This document shows, in pieces, positions 28,774-38,774 of a stretch of DNA of 64,000 bases; the stretch's first letter is position 1; each line of letters begins with the position of its first letter. Under the pieces are notes generated by a model. That model did not search any database. It worked only from the letters and a program-made list of their open reading frames with translations, and was not told where the DNA came from. The DNA comes from Peptoniphilus asaccharolyticus DSM 20463 (GTDB lineage: Bacteria > Bacillota > Clostridia > Tissierellales > Peptoniphilaceae). The stretch lies in NCBI RefSeq assembly GCF_900176115.1, contig NZ_FWWR01000011.1, positions 242,227-306,226 of the forward strand, written 5' to 3'. Both the position numbers and the translations under genes were made by a program.

Positions 28774-30197
28774 TTCAAATTCTCCAAAAGTTTTAAAGTG
28801 AAGTCGTAGACTTTCTTTGTTGAAGAAATACTAATTCTCTCTTTAGGTGAATGTGCATCAAACATATCTGGACCAAAAGAAATCATCTCTGTATTTGGAA
28901 GAGCTCTTTTCAAAATTCCGCACTCAAGACCTGCATGCACTGCCTCAAATGTAGCCTTATTTGGATACATTGCATTCCAAGTTTCTTCTGCTATGTCCTT
29001 CAATTTACTCTCTGGTTCGTATTCCCAACCTGGATATTCATTTTCTATTTCAAATTTAGCACCATTCACATCAGCAATTGTATTTAGCTTTTCTATTAGG
29101 AATTTTAATTTTGAAGCTGACGCTGAACGTACAGAAATAACATACTCTATAACTTCTTCACCTTGTGATACAATTGCATTGTTTAAAGAAGTTTCAACTA
29201 ATCCGTCTATATTCTTAGAATAAGCAAACACTCCATTTGGAACTGATACCGCAAAACTTATAAACCTATTAGACAACTCTTCGCTAAGAACTCTCTCAAC
29301 TCTAATTTCTTCAACTTCAATTTTCAAATTAGGGTCTGTGCTCTTGTATTCATGAACAAAATCTTCTTCAAGTTCTTTTATTCTGCTCTTTGCAAGTTCC
29401 AAATCTTCAACACAAATTATAAACTCATTTCTGTTTGCAATTGCATTGTGCTTTGTTCCACCGTTTATCTTAGCAAGTCTGATTTGCATTTCACGTCTTA
29501 AATCGCCCAACACTCTCGCTGCTAATACATTTGCATTGGCCTTGTCCCTATTTATTTCCATTCCTGAGTGTCCACCTTCAAGGCCTGAAATTTTTACTTT
29601 CAAAGCCTCTGAATTTTTATCTTCCCATTCCAATTTAAAAGAACTTACAGTTTCTGCTCCGCCGGCGCTACTCACAAGGAATATACTCTCTTCTTCTGAA
29701 TCTATATTAAGTAGATAATCCCCTTCTACATCGCCTTTTTTTATCGAACCCGCGCCCTTCATTGTGGTTTCTTCTTCTGTTGTTATAAGCACTGTAAGTC
29801 TTGGATGTCTTATCTCGTCAGAATCCAATATAGTCAAAGCATAAGCCACCGCCATTCCATCGTCTCCACCTAAGGTAGTTCCTCTTGCCTTTAAAAAATC
29901 CCCGTCTATATACATATCGATAGGGTCTTTTTCAAAATCATGTGTGCTTCCGTCTTCTTTTACGCACACCATGTCCATGTGTCCTTGTATTATTACACTC
30001 TTTGAGTTTTCATATCCTTCAGTTGCTTCTTTTTCTATAATTACATTATTAGCTGAATCTTTTCTAACTTTCAAATTTCTATCTTCGGCAAAGCCCACTA
30101 AAAAATTGGCGATTGCCTCTTCATTTCCTGAGCCTCTTGGTATTTGATTTATTTTATAAAACCAGTTAAAAACTGCATTCTTTCTTAAATTTTCCAT
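28770..30197 (-). CDS. pepD: Aminoacyl-histidine dipeptidase (PepD, M20 family)
   Basis: Cytosolic zinc dipeptidase for Xaa-His and similar dipeptides. The 475-residue protein shows the M20 motifs: VIIQGHMDMVCVK with the metal histidine and catalytic aspartate, GTTLGGDDGMAVAYAL, and ITTEEETTMKGAG with the general-base glutamate, plus AVHAGLECGIL late. The start is the ATG at 30197 with AAAGGAGG upstream, not the longer frame. IS30 copy 4 lies only 46 bp upstream and may have replaced part of the native promoter; a TACAAT box remains at about 30224. Confidence 0.93.
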   Translation of the reverse strand: MENLRKNAVFNWFYKINQIPRGSGNEEAIANFLVGFAEDRNLKVRKDSANNVIIEKEATEGYENSKSVIIQGHMDMVCVKEDGSTHDFEKDPIDMYIDGDFLKARGTTLGGDDGMAVAYALTILDSDEIRHPRLTVLITTEEETTMKGAGSIKKGDVEGDYLLNIDSEEESIFLVSSAGGAETVSSFKLEWEDKNSEALKVKISGLEGGHSGMEINRDKANANVLAARVLGDLRREMQIRLAKINGGTKHNAIANRNEFIICVEDLELAKSRIKELEEDFVHEYKSTDPNLKIEVEEIRVERVLSEELSNRFISFAVSVPNGVFAYSKNIDGLVETSLNNAIVSQGEEVIEYVISVRSASASKLKFLIEKLNTIADVNGAKFEIENEYPGWEYEPESKLKDIAEETWNAMYPNKATFEAVHAGLECGILKRALPNTEMISFGPDMFDAHSPKERISISSTKKVYDFTLKLLENLK

Positions 30198-30243
30198 TAT
30201 GTGCCTCCTTTGCTTTATTTCATTGTACCCAATTTTTAGCAAT

Positions 30244-31359
30244 GATAATTTATCATAACAAGTGCAACATAAATAAACTCATAGCTAATCAGCTGTGTTA
30301 ATATGTAAGTGACCAAACAAAACATATTAAAAGGAGTGATTAACTATGAGCTATAACCATCTTACCATAGAAGAAAGATCTTGTATTTACCAATTTTTAA
30401 ATTTAGGAATGAGTATAAGGAAAATTGCACAAGCACTTAAAAGGTCACCTAGTACAATATCTAGAGAAATTAAAAGAAATTCATCTAAGATAAAAGTTAG
30501 TAGGGGAAGTTACACTAAGTACTTTCCGATAAAGGCAAATGATAAATATATTGATAGAAGAAAAGACTGCCATAGAAAAAGTAAATTTTCTAAAGATGTT
30601 ATTGATTATTTAACTGTAAAGATTAACGAACATTGGTCCCCTGAACAAATATCAAATAGAAACACAAATGAGATTCATGAATTACCATCTACATCAACGA
30701 TATATAGAATGATACACGCCAAAAAGCTGCCAAAAACTAGTATGAAAAATTTGAGAAGAAAAGCTAAATTTAAAAGGCCAGCAGAAAAAAGAGGAAAATT
30801 CAATGATAAAGGTAGAACAATTAAGAAAAGACCTAAAGAGATATACAGAAGGCAAGAATTAGGCCACTGGGAAGCAGATACAGTGGAATCAGGCAGATTA
30901 GATCATAAAAGGAAAAGTAGATGTTGTTTCGTAACTTTAGCAGAAAGAAAATCTAGATATTATATAGCAATCCTAGTTGAAAATAGAAAGTCGGAAAGCG
31001 TAACACCAGCAATAATAAATGCATTAAAAGATTATCCAAAAGAATTAGTAAAAACAATAACCTTTGATAGAGGTAAAGAATTTTCAGAATTTGAGAAAAT
31101 AGAAAAAGAATTAGGATGCAAAACTTATTTTTGTGATCCCTATTGTGCATGGCAAAAAGGTACAAATGAAAATAGTAACGGACTTTTGAGGGAGTTTTAT
31201 CCTAAGGGTATGGATTTATCAGAAGTGAATATTGATGAATTAAATTATAACTTAAGTTTAATGAATAATAGACCTAGAAAATGTATAAAATATAAAACAC
31301 CTAAAGAAGAACTTTTTGGTCTCTTACCATAGGTGTTGCATTTGATTTGACAATTCGTC
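30244..31359 (+). mobile_element. IS30-family element, copy 4 (intact)
   Basis: A 1116-bp reference copy with an uninterrupted transposase. The left flank is CAAT and the right flank TAGA, so this copy alone has no target duplication; instead the left CAAT matches the right flank of copy 5 (32948-32951), consistent with the two copies moving as one unit. Confidence 0.94.
30346..31332 (+). CDS. IS30-family transposase (intact)
   Basis: Full-length 328-residue DDE transposase that could mobilise all IS30 copies here. An N-terminal helix-turn-helix (about residues 6-45: LGMSIRKIAQALKRSPSTIS) binds the ends. The catalytic triad is visible in HWEADTVESG (first D), TFDRGKEFSEFE (second D) and GTNENSNGLLREFYP (E). 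An AAAGGAG site stands 9 nt before the ATG. It is the only one of five transposase genes in this window that reads through. Confidence 0.95.
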   Translation: MSYNHLTIEERSCIYQFLNLGMSIRKIAQALKRSPSTISREIKRNSSKIKVSRGSYTKYFPIKANDKYIDRRKDCHRKSKFSKDVIDYLTVKINEHWSPEQISNRNTNEIHELPSTSTIYRMIHAKKLPKTSMKNLRRKAKFKRPAEKRGKFNDKGRTIKKRPKEIYRRQELGHWEADTVESGRLDHKRKSRCCFVTLAERKSRYYIAILVENRKSESVTPAIINALKDYPKELVKTITFDRGKEFSEFEKIEKELGCKTYFCDPYCAWQKGTNENSNGLLREFYPKGMDLSEVNIDELNYNLSLMNNRPRKCIKYKTPKEELFGLLP

Positions 31360-31487
31360 TAGAAAAAATAATAGCTTTAATAATTGCAACTCTAACAATT
31401 AATCAATTAGGTCTGCAAAACAAAAAGACTAAATTAGAGATACAAGAATTAAAGCTAAAAATTAAAAAACTTAGGCAGAGGGAATAA
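31360..31487 (+). pseudogene. 3' remnant of a small membrane/coiled-coil protein
   Basis: Open frame without a start, entering from IS30 copy 4 and ending at a TAA at 31485-31487. It encodes a hydrophobic stretch (LEKIIALIIATLTINQLG) then a charged helix (KLEIQELKLKIKKLRQRE). The layout recalls small holin-like or accessory proteins of phages and conjugative elements, but I cannot name a family. Its stop lies in the hairpin 31470-31499. Confidence 0.4.
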
Positions 31488-31499
31488 CCCTCTCCTAAG
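31470..31499 (+). terminator. Hairpin in the IS30-flanked passenger
   Basis: CTTAGG-C-AGAGGG pairs with CCCTCT-CCTAAG around AATAA. There is no T-run after it, so it may be a processing or attenuation hairpin rather than a classical terminator. Confidence 0.5.
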
Positions 31500-31519
31500 T
31501 GGATTCTACCAAAAACATT

Positions 31520-31660
31520 ATGTTAAATCAAGCTTTGAACATTTTAATCGGGATATCTATTATAATCATTCTCTTGCTTTTAATAATATTAGCAATTAAG
31601 AAAAATAAAAAGCAAAAATTAGAAAAGGAATTAGACAATGAACGAAGAAAAAACAAGTGA
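31520..31660 (+). CDS. Small single-helix membrane protein, unknown
   Basis: A 46-residue frame starting MLNQALNILIG with one strongly hydrophobic helix (about residues 6-26) followed by a lysine/glutamate-rich tail (KKNKKQKLEKELDNERRKNK). It overlaps the following small gene by 23 bp in another frame, a compact arrangement typical of phage or conjugative-element genes. No clear ribosome binding site is seen before the ATG. I do not recognise a family. Confidence 0.4.
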   Translation: MLNQALNILIGISIIIILLLLIILAIKKNKKQKLEKELDNERRKNK

Positions 31661-31820
31661 AGCCCAAAGAAAAGCTTCTAGAAAATGGGAACAAAACAAT
31701 AAGGAAAGAAATTACTATCTAACTTTGAGAAGGTCTGCAAGAAATTTCATAAGAAATCATGCCACAGAAGAAGATCTAGAAGAACTAAAAACACTAATTG
31801 AAGAAAGATATAAAGATTAA
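31638..31820 (+). CDS. Small charged protein of mobile-element type
   Basis: A 60-residue, strongly charged, helical protein (MNEEKTSEAQRKASRKWEQN at the start; NFIRNHATEEDLEELKTLIE near the end). Similar short proteins with the AR-x-FIRN-x-A-x-x-x-DLEEL pattern occur on plasmids, phages and integrative elements of streptococci and other Firmicutes, with no assigned function. An AAAAGGAATT stretch upstream could be the ribosome binding site. It ends 12 bp before IS30 copy 5. Confidence 0.55.
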   Translation: MNEEKTSEAQRKASRKWEQNNKERNYYLTLRRSARNFIRNHATEEDLEELKTLIEERYKD

Positions 31821-31832
31821 TGTTTTACAATA

Positions 31833-32947
31833 GATAATTTATCATAACAAGTGCAACATAAATAAACTCATAGCTAATCAGCTGTGTTAATATGTAAGTG
31901 ACCAAACAAAACATATTAAAAGGAGTGATTAACTATGAGCTATAACCATCTTACCATAGAAGAAAGAATCTTGTATTTACCAATTTTTAAATTTAGGAAT
32001 GAGTATAAGGAAAATTGCACAAGCACTTAAAAGGTCACCTAGTACAATATCTAGAGAAATTAAAAGAAATTCATCTAAGATAAAAGTTAGTAGGGAAGTT
32101 ACACTAAGTACTTTCCGATAAAGGCAAATGATAATATATTGATAGAAGAAAAGACTGCCATAGAAAAAGTAAATTTTCTAAAGATGTTATTGATTATTTA
32201 ACTGTAAAGATTAACGAACATTGGTCCCCTGAACAAATATCAAATAGAAACACAAATGAGATTCATGAATTACCATCTACATCAACGATATATAGAATGA
32301 TACACGCCAAAAAGCTGCCAAAAACTAGTATGAAAAATTTGAGAAGAAAAGCTAAATTTAAAAGGCCAGCAGAAAAAAGAGGAAAATTCAATGATAAAGG
32401 TAGAACAATTAAGAAAAGACCTAAAGAGATATACAGAAGGCAAGAATTAGGCCACTGGGAAGCAGATACAGTGGAATCAGGCAGATTAGATCATAAAAGG
32501 AAAAGTAGATGTTGTTTCGTAACTTTAGCAGAAAGAAAATCTAGATATTATATAGCAATCCTAGTTGAAAATAGAAAGTCGGAAAGCGTAACACCAGCAA
32601 TAATAAATGCATTAAAAGATTATCCAAAAGAATTAGTAAAAACAATAACCTTTGATAGAGGTAAAGAATTTTCAGAATTTGAGAAAATAGAAAAAGAATT
32701 AGGATGCAAAACTTATTTTTGTGATCCCTATTGTGCATGGCAAAAAGGTACAAATGAAAATAGTAACGGACTTTTGAGGGAGTTTTATCCTAAGGGTATG
32801 GATTTATCAGAAGTGAATATTGATGAATTAAATTATAACTTAAGTTTAATGAATAATAGACCTAGAAAATGTATAAAATATAAAACACCTAAAGAAGAAC
32901 TTTTTGGTCTCTTACCATAGGTGTTGCATTTGATTTGACAATTCGTC
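31833..32947 (+). mobile_element. IS30-family element, copy 5
   Basis: A 1115-bp copy in the same orientation as copy 4, with standard ends. The right flank CAAT equals the left flank of copy 4, suggesting that 30244-32947 is a composite unit. The left flank ends AATA. Confidence 0.93.
31935..32920 (+). pseudogene. IS30 transposase, frameshifted (copy 5)
   Basis: An extra A near 31965 breaks the frame at about residue 11; a G is missing near 32093 and an A near 32133. The catalytic part is open from 32297. No substitution is seen relative to the intact copy. Confidence 0.9.
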
Positions 32948-32951
32948 CAAT

Positions 32952-32975
32952 AAAAAAAGGTAGCCTAAGCTACCC
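32952..32975 (-). terminator. Terminator of the L,D-transpeptidase gene
   Basis: Minus-strand GGTAGC-TTAG-GCTACC hairpin followed by seven T, immediately after the gene and immediately outside IS30 copy 5. Confidence 0.88.
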
Positions 32976-32977
32976 GA

Positions 32978-33769
32978 TTAAAATACTAAAAGTTCTTCTG
33001 CTTTATACTCAACTTCAATCTTTTCTTGTTTTGGTTGAGCTGGTTGTTTTCCAACTGCGCTAGGGTCTGCCGCTTCATATACAAGCTGTTCAACTCCCCA
33101 GCTTCTCAACTCGTCAGCTGTACCTATCCAAACAGGCATACCCACTCTTGCTCTTGGAAATACAAATTGTTCAATATCGTAGTTGAACATTCTAATACAT
33201 CCGTTTGAAGCATATTGACCAAGTTGATGTGGCTTAATGTTACCATGTATTCCGTATCCACTTGCGCCAGGTATGCTAAGTCCCATCCATCTTTCTCCCA
33301 ATGGATTTTTAGGATCATCAGGTAAAGCTGGAGAATATTTTCCGCTCATTCCGCCCCAAGCTGGATTCTTATGCATATTAGCAATTTTAGCCTTTGCTGA
33401 TGGAGTAGGAGTGCCTGAAGTACCAACTGTTACAGGAAATTTATAAATCGGAGTTTTTCCACTATAGTATGTCAAAATTCTAGTTGTCTTATTAACTACT
33501 ATCCAATCTCCGCTAGTTGGTTGGTTTAAAATCACATCTTGTACAACCATATTTGGATTGTGTACCACTTTGTTAGTCATCCCATCAAGCTTTCCTGTTA
33601 CAGGTAAATTAGAAAGAGCTTGAAATCTTTTTATCTCTTCAACTTTTCTATAACCTGACTTGTCCATAAAAGTATTTGGTCTGACATATTGGGCATATAC
33701 TCCTGCACTATTCAAAATGCAAATAGACATTACAACGCTAAAAACAATTTTTCTAAAAAACTTATTCAT
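32978..33769 (-). CDS. L,D-transpeptidase (YkuD domain), secreted
   Basis: Peptidoglycan cross-linking enzyme with a cysteine nucleophile, insensitive to most beta-lactams. The signal peptide covers about residues 1-26 (ending AGVYA). Next comes a short peptidoglycan-binding-like part (VEEIKRFQALSNLPVTGKLD), then the YkuD domain from about residue 88 with GIHGNIKPHQLG and SNGCIRM, the HxG...SxGC(I/V)RM active site. The 263-residue protein ends in a Pro/Gln/Lys-rich tail. It lies 11 bp after uvrA on the same strand and may be partly read with it. Confidence 0.92.
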   Translation of the reverse strand: MNKFFRKIVFSVVMSICILNSAGVYAQYVRPNTFMDKSGYRKVEEIKRFQALSNLPVTGKLDGMTNKVVHNPNMVVQDVILNQPTSGDWIVVNKTTRILTYYSGKTPIYKFPVTVGTSGTPTPSAKAKIANMHKNPAWGGMSGKYSPALPDDPKNPLGERWMGLSIPGASGYGIHGNIKPHQLGQYASNGCIRMFNYDIEQFVFPRARVGMPVWIGTADELRSWGVEQLVYEAADPSAVGKQPAQPKQEKIEVEYKAEELLVF

Positions 33770-33780
33770 CTTTTTCCTCT

Positions 33781-36594
33781 CTACAACAATGGCTCTAAAA
33801 ATTTGCCAGTATATGATTTAGGATTTTCTGCAACTTCTTCAGGTCTTCCTTCGGCGATTATCTCTCCACCGCCGTCTCCACCTTCCGGTCCTAAATCTAT
33901 TATGTGGTCCGCAGTCTTTATTACATCTAAGTTGTGTTCTATGACTACAACAGTATTTCCTCTGTCTACTAGTTCATTCAAAACTCCAATCAGCTTTCGA
34001 ACGTCTTCAGAATGTAGACCTGTGGTAGGTTCATCAAGTATATACATAGTTCTTCCAGTGGCAACTTTTGAAAGTTCAGTAGCAAGTTTTATTCTCTGCG
34101 CCTCTCCACCAGAAAGTTGAGTTGACGGTTGACCAAGTTTTATATAAGAAAGCCCTACATCTCTCAACGTTTCAAGTCTTCTTATTATCCTTGGATGAAC
34201 TTCAAAAAAGTCTATAGCTTCTTCTACTGTCATATCCAACACTTCTGAAATATCTTTGCCCTTATACTTAACTTGTAAAGTTTCACGATTGTATCTCTTG
34301 CCCTTGCAAACTTCACATGGCACATATACATCTGGTAGGAAGTGCATTTCTACTTTGATTATACCATCGCCTTTACAGGCTTCACACCTTCCACCTTTTA
34401 CATTGAATGAGAATCTACCTTTTTTATATCCTCTCATCTTAGATTCGTTAGTTTCTGCAAATATATCTCTTATTATATCAAAAGTTCCAGTATATGTTAC
34501 AGGATTTGAACGAGGAGTTCTACCTATTGGACTTTGATCTATATCTACAACCTTGTCTATAAATTCAAGTCCCTTTATTTCCTTGTGCTTACCAGGTTTT
34601 ATTCTCGAACGATTTACCTTGCTCGCCAAAGCTTTAAAAAGTATTTCATTTATAAGTGAACTCTTGCCACTTCCTGACACACCTGTAATAGCTACAAATT
34701 GTCCCAACGGTATTTTAACATCTATATTTTTCAAATTATTTTCAGATGCTCCAACTATCTCAATTTCATTTCCCGTGTATGCTCTTCTACTCTTAGGAAC
34801 CTCTATCTTTTTACGTCCTGATAAATATGCACCGGTAATTGATTCCTCGCAATCCATTACTTCTTCCGGAGTACCTTGAGCAACTATGTGCCCCCCAAGT
34901 CTACCGGCACAAGGTCCAATATCAACTATCTGGTCAGCCATTCTCATAGTGTCCTCATCATGTTCGACTACTATAAGTGTGTTCCCAACGTCTGTAAGTT
35001 CACGAAGAGCTCCCAAAAGTTTTTCATTGTCTCTCTGATGGAGTCCTATACTTGGTTCATCAAGCACATATATAACCCCCACAAGCTTTGAGCCTATTTG
35101 AGTTGCAAGTCTTATACGTTGAGACTCCCCACCTGAAAGAGTTCCGCTCATTCTTGAAAGAGACAGATATTCAAGTCCAACTGTTTCTAAAAATCCAAGT
35201 CTTGCATTTATCTCCTTTAGTATTTCAGACGCAATCATATTTTCTTTCTCAGATAGTTTTAACTCTTTAAAAAATTTAACTGCATTTGCAATTGAAAGTT
35301 CTGTGAGTTCAAATATATTAAGACCCCCAACTTTTACAGCAAGCGAAGACTCTTTAAGTCTTGCTCCATGACATTTTGGACACGGAGTATTGCTCATAAA
35401 TTCTTCAATTCTGCCAAGCTGCGCATCAGAGCTAGTCTCCATATATCTACGTTTTAAATTCTTCTTTATACCTTCAAATTCTCCAACGTATAATTTATCT
35501 CCTGAGAAATGTGAATTGAATTTAAATTTTAATTTTTCTTCAGAACCATTCATAAGTTCATCTATAAATTCTTTTGGAGCATTCTTAATCGGCTCATCCA
35601 AACTGAAATTGTGTAACTCAGCAAGAGCTTTTATCATCTCATTGTAGTATGTTCCATCAACTGTTGAATAGCAAGCTATCGCTCCTTGATTTATAGATAG
35701 ATCCTTGTTAGGCAAGACCAAATCTTCATCAACTTCCTTTGAAAATCCAAGACCATTACAAACTTCACATGCGCCAATTGGAGTATTAAATGAAAATGAC
35801 CTAGGAGTTATCTCCTCAATTACAATGTTGCAATCCGGACATGCCAACTTTGAGGAAAAAGTCATTCTTTCTCCATCTATTACATCAATATGCACAAGCC
35901 CATCAGAAAGAGAAAGTGCCTGTTCCATGGATTCTGCAAGTCTAGACTCTATTCCTTCTCTTATTATCAATCTGTCAATTACTACATCAATATCATGTAC
36001 TTTATTTTTATCAAGTTCTATATCTTCGTCTAAATCTCGTAGTTCTCCATCTATAACCACTCTGATAAAGCCGTCTTTTTTAAGCTTGTCTAAATTTCTC
36101 TTATGAGTTCCCTTTCTTCTGCTTATCACCGGAGAAAGTACTTGAATTTTAGTTCTCTCTTCAAGTTCTAAAACTTTGTCCACCATTTGGTCTATTGAAA
36201 ATGATGTTATCTCTTTCCCACAACTTGGACAAAATGGATGCCCAACTCTCGCATATAAAAGTCTTAAGTAATCATAAATTTCAGTTACAGTTCCAACTGT
36301 AGACCTTGGATTTTTGCTAGTAGTCTTTTGATCTATAGAAATGGACGGACTCATCCCCTCTATATAGTCAACTTCCGGCTTATCCATCTGACCTAAAAAT
36401 TGTCTTGCATAGCTCGACAAACTCTCTACATATCTTCTCTGCCCTTCGGCATAAATTGTATCAAAGGCAAGAGAAGACTTACCTGAACCAGAAAGCCCTG
36501 TGAATACTACAAATTTATTTCGTGGTATCTCTAAATCAACATTTTTTAAATTATGTTGTCTTGCTCCTTTGATAACTATATTTGAACTACTCAT
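33781..36594 (-). CDS. uvrA: Excinuclease ABC subunit A
   Basis: DNA-damage recognition ATPase of nucleotide excision repair. The 937-residue protein has two ABC ATPase halves with Walker A motifs GLSGSGKSS and GVSGSGKSS, signatures [14 protein letters not shown] and [14 protein letters not shown], and CxxC zinc-finger pairs (CPDC, CEVC; CEAC, CEVC). The frame could begin at GTG 36600, but this lies in the ribosome binding site (GAGGTG); the ATG at 36594 is the better start. It follows uvrB by a few bases and shares its LexA-controlled promoter. Confidence 0.97.
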   Translation of the reverse strand: MSSSNIVIKGARQHNLKNVDLEIPRNKFVVFTGLSGSGKSSLAFDTIYAEGQRRYVESLSSYARQFLGQMDKPEVDYIEGMSPSISIDQKTTSKNPRSTVGTVTEIYDYLRLLYARVGHPFCPSCGKEITSFSIDQMVDKVLELEERTKIQVLSPVISRRKGTHKRNLDKLKKDGFIRVVIDGELRDLDEDIELDKNKVHDIDVVIDRLIIREGIESRLAESMEQALSLSDGLVHIDVIDGERMTFSSKLACPDCNIVIEEITPRSFSFNTPIGACEVCNGLGFSKEVDEDLVLPNKDLSINQGAIACYSTVDGTYYNEMIKALAELHNFSLDEPIKNAPKEFIDELMNGSEEKLKFKFNSHFSGDKLYVGEFEGIKKNLKRRYMETSSDAQLGRIEEFMSNTPCPKCHGARLKESSLAVKVGGLNIFELTELSIANAVKFFKELKLSEKENMIASEILKEINARLGFLETVGLEYLSLSRMSGTLSGGESQRIRLATQIGSKLVGVIYVLDEPSIGLHQRDNEKLLGALRELTDVGNTLIVVEHDEDTMRMADQIVDIGPCAGRLGGHIVAQGTPEEVMDCEESITGAYLSGRKKIEVPKSRRAYTGNEIEIVGASENNLKNIDVKIPLGQFVAITGVSGSGKSSLINEILFKALASKVNRSRIKPGKHKEIKGLEFIDKVVDIDQSPIGRTPRSNPVTYTGTFDIIRDIFAETNESKMRGYKKGRFSFNVKGGRCEACKGDGIIKVEMHFLPDVYVPCEVCKGKRYNRETLQVKYKGKDISEVLDMTVEEAIDFFEVHPRIIRRLETLRDVGLSYIKLGQPSTQLSGGEAQRIKLATELSKVATGRTMYILDEPTTGLHSEDVRKLIGVLNELVDRGNTVVVIEHNLDVIKTADHIIDLGPEGGDGGGEIIAEGRPEEVAENPKSYTGKFLEPLL

Positions 36595-36601
36595 GTTCAC
36601 C

Positions 36602-38584
36602 TCAATTGTCTTTTATCTTCTCCATTGTATCTTTTAATTCTTTTATCTTATCTCTTATTTCTGCAGCCTTTTCGAAATCAAGCGACTCTGCAGCCTTATA
36701 CATCTGTTGTTTTAAGGCATCTATCATAGCTAATATCTCTTCGTTTGAGAAAGTTTCAACAGCTTCATACTTAGTCTCATTTTCCGCAGCTATAGTAGCC
36801 TCTATTACCTCTCTGACGCTCTTTGATACAGACTTAGGTGTTATACCATGTTCCTTATTGAACTTGTCCTGTATCTCCCTACGTCTGTTAGTTTCGTCTA
36901 AAGTTGTCCTCATAGACCTTGTAATAGTGTCGGCATACATTATAACTTTTCCCTTTACATTTCTGGCAGCACGTCCTGAAGTTTGGATAAGAGAAGTCTC
37001 ACTTCTCAAAAAGCCTTCTTTATCAGCATCTAAAATTATAACAAGAGACACTTCAGGTATATCCAATCCCTCACGCAACAAGTTTATACCCACAAGCACA
37101 TCATATACACCAAGTCTTAAATCCCTTATAATTTCCATTCTTTCGATGGTATCTATATCAGAGTGCATATAAGTTACCTTCATACCTATTTCTTTTAAAT
37201 GCCTACTCAAATCTTCCGCCATCTTTTTAGTAAGAGTAGTCACCAACACTCTTTCTCCAACTTCTATCCTGTCATTTATCTCATTAATTAAGTCGTCAAT
37301 TTGGTGTTCAGTAGGTCTAACGTCAATCTCCGGATCCAACAATCCTGTAGGTCTTATAATTTGCTCTACTCTATTTTGTTCGTGTTCCTCTTCATAAGGT
37401 CCTGGAGTAGCTGAAACGTAGACTGTCTGATTCATCAATTCTTCAAACTCACTAAAATGTAATGGTCTGTTATCAAGTGCAGAAGGAAGCCTGAATCCAT
37501 AATCTACCAAAGTTTGTTTACGTGCTCTGTCTCCATTAAACATTCCTCTTATTTGAGGTATTGTGGCATGAGACTCATCTATTATAGTCAAAAAATCTTT
37601 TGGGAAATAGTCAATTAATGTATACGGTCTTGAACCGGCCGGTCTTTGAGAAAGGTGTCTTGAGTAGTTTTCTATTCCAGAACAGAATCCCATTTCAGAT
37701 AGCATTTCTAAATCATATCTTGTCCTCTGTTCAATTCTCTGTGCTTCCAAAAGCTTCTCTTGGTCTTTTAAAACTTTTAGCCTTTCATCTAACTCTTCTT
37801 CAATGGTCACAATTGCTCGCTTAACTTTATCCTCTGAAGTTGCAAAGTGAGATGCTGGATATATTGCAATATGTTTTCTATAACCTATAACTTCTCCCGT
37901 AAGAGCATTCATTTCAGTTATTCTGTCTATCTCATCCCCGAAAAATTCAACCCTTATACTGTTTTCAGATGAGAAAGCCGGGAATATTTCAAGCACATCT
38001 CCCCTAACTCTAAAAGTCCCTCTCACAAAATTTACGTCATTTCTAACATATTGAATATCAACCAATTTTTTCATGATTTCATTTCTGTCCTTGAGCATAC
38101 CCGGCCTTAGAGACACTACCAGATTTTCATAATCTATAGGGTCTCCCAAGCCATATATACAAGAAACAGAAGCAACTATGATGACGTCTCTTCTCTCGAA
38201 CAAACTCATAGTTGCAGAGTGTCTTAATTTATCAATTTCATCATTTATAGAAGAATCTTTTTCAATAAAAGTATCACTTTGAGGTACATAGGCCTCCGGT
38301 TGATAGTAATCATAGTAACTTACAAAATATTCAACCGCATTTTCAGGAAAGAACTCTTTAAACTCGCTCGCAAGCTGGTATGCCAAAGTCTTGTTGTGCG
38401 CTATTACAAGAGTTGGCCTTTGAACTCTTTCAATTATATTCGCCATTGTAAAAGTCTTTCCAGACCCAGTTACACCAAGTAGCGTCTGGTGTTTTAAATT
38501 ATTATTTAAACCCTCTACCAATCCATCAATAGCTTGAGGTTGGTCTCCCATTGGGCTAAAATCCGAATGAATTTTAAATTCCAT
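36602..38584 (-). CDS. uvrB: Excinuclease ABC subunit B
   Basis: Damage-verification helicase-like subunit of nucleotide excision repair. The 660-residue protein shows Walker A GVTGSGKT, the beta-hairpin [12 protein letters not shown], helicase motifs with DESHAT, and a C-terminal UVR domain ([19 protein letters not shown]) that contacts UvrC. The ATG at 38584 follows AAGGTG; an upstream extension of the frame lies within the promoter region and is rejected. First gene of uvrBA. Confidence 0.97.
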   Translation of the reverse strand: MEFKIHSDFSPMGDQPQAIDGLVEGLNNNLKHQTLLGVTGSGKTFTMANIIERVQRPTLVIAHNKTLAYQLASEFKEFFPENAVEYFVSYYDYYQPEAYVPQSDTFIEKDSSINDEIDKLRHSATMSLFERRDVIIVASVSCIYGLGDPIDYENLVVSLRPGMLKDRNEIMKKLVDIQYVRNDVNFVRGTFRVRGDVLEIFPAFSSENSIRVEFFGDEIDRITEMNALTGEVIGYRKHIAIYPASHFATSEDKVKRAIVTIEEELDERLKVLKDQEKLLEAQRIEQRTRYDLEMLSEMGFCSGIENYSRHLSQRPAGSRPYTLIDYFPKDFLTIIDESHATIPQIRGMFNGDRARKQTLVDYGFRLPSALDNRPLHFSEFEELMNQTVYVSATPGPYEEEHEQNRVEQIIRPTGLLDPEIDVRPTEHQIDDLINEINDRIEVGERVLVTTLTKKMAEDLSRHLKEIGMKVTYMHSDIDTIERMEIIRDLRLGVYDVLVGINLLREGLDIPEVSLVIILDADKEGFLRSETSLIQTSGRAARNVKGKVIMYADTITRSMRTTLDETNRRREIQDKFNKEHGITPKSVSKSVREVIEATIAAENETKYEAVETFSNEEILAMIDALKQQMYKAAESLDFEKAAEIRDKIKELKDTMEKIKDN

Positions 38585-38600
38585 TACATCACCTTGTTTA

Positions 38601-38629
38601 AGTATACCCGAACAATTGTTTCTTGTAAA
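38601..38629 (-). promoter_or_regulatory. Promoter of uvrBA
   Basis: Minus strand: -35 TTTACA (complement of 38624-38629) and -10 TATACT (complement of 38601-38606), separated by exactly 17 nt. A LexA box fills the spacer. Confidence 0.8.
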
Positions 38630-38649
38630 CAAAAACGAACAATTGTTTC
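38609..38649. promoter_or_regulatory. Tandem LexA/DinR SOS boxes
   Basis: Two identical CGAACAATTGTTTC sequences at 38609-38622 and 38636-38649, 27 bp apart (about 2.6 helical turns). They match the Gram-positive DinR/LexA consensus CGAACRNRYGTTYC at 13 of 14 positions. The first lies between -35 and -10 of the uvrB promoter, the second just upstream of -35, so LexA binding would block RNA polymerase. Confidence 0.85.
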
Positions 38650-38718
38650 TTTTTAATTAGCTCTCTATTAGTATTTACTCTATTTTCTAAAAATCAATCG
38701 CATATTTTTCTATAAAAA

Positions 38719-38750
38719 ATCCCGCAGACTATTCCACGGGATAATTTTTC
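38719..38750. terminator. Bidirectional terminator-like hairpin
   Basis: ATCCCG / CGGGAT stem with flanking A- and T-runs, between the ybaK-like gene and the uvrB promoter; it would end minus-strand ybaK-side transcription poorly placed, but would insulate the two units. Confidence 0.65.
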
Positions 38751-38774
38751 TATTTATTATTAATTAATCGACAA

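Noticed and set aside
30953..31165. 70-residue antisense ORF repeated in all IS30 copies
   Set aside because: It repeats only because the IS repeats; leucine-rich composition is that of the reverse complement of lysine/glutamate-rich coding sequence, and it has no ribosome binding site.
31360..31832. Prophage remnant
   Set aside because: Three tiny ORFs without integrase, terminase or structural genes are not enough.
31828..32952. 5-bp duplication CAATA around IS30 copy 5 as a simple insertion
   Set aside because: Copies 1 and 3 give 4-bp duplications; a 5-bp one would be inconsistent, and the outer CAAT match with copy 4 fits better. AT-rich sequence makes chance matches likely, so this is not excluded.
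36582..37172. 196-residue plus-strand ORF opposite uvrB
   Set aside because: It is the complement of the uvrB C-terminal coding region, hydrophobic/serine-rich as expected for a shadow frame.
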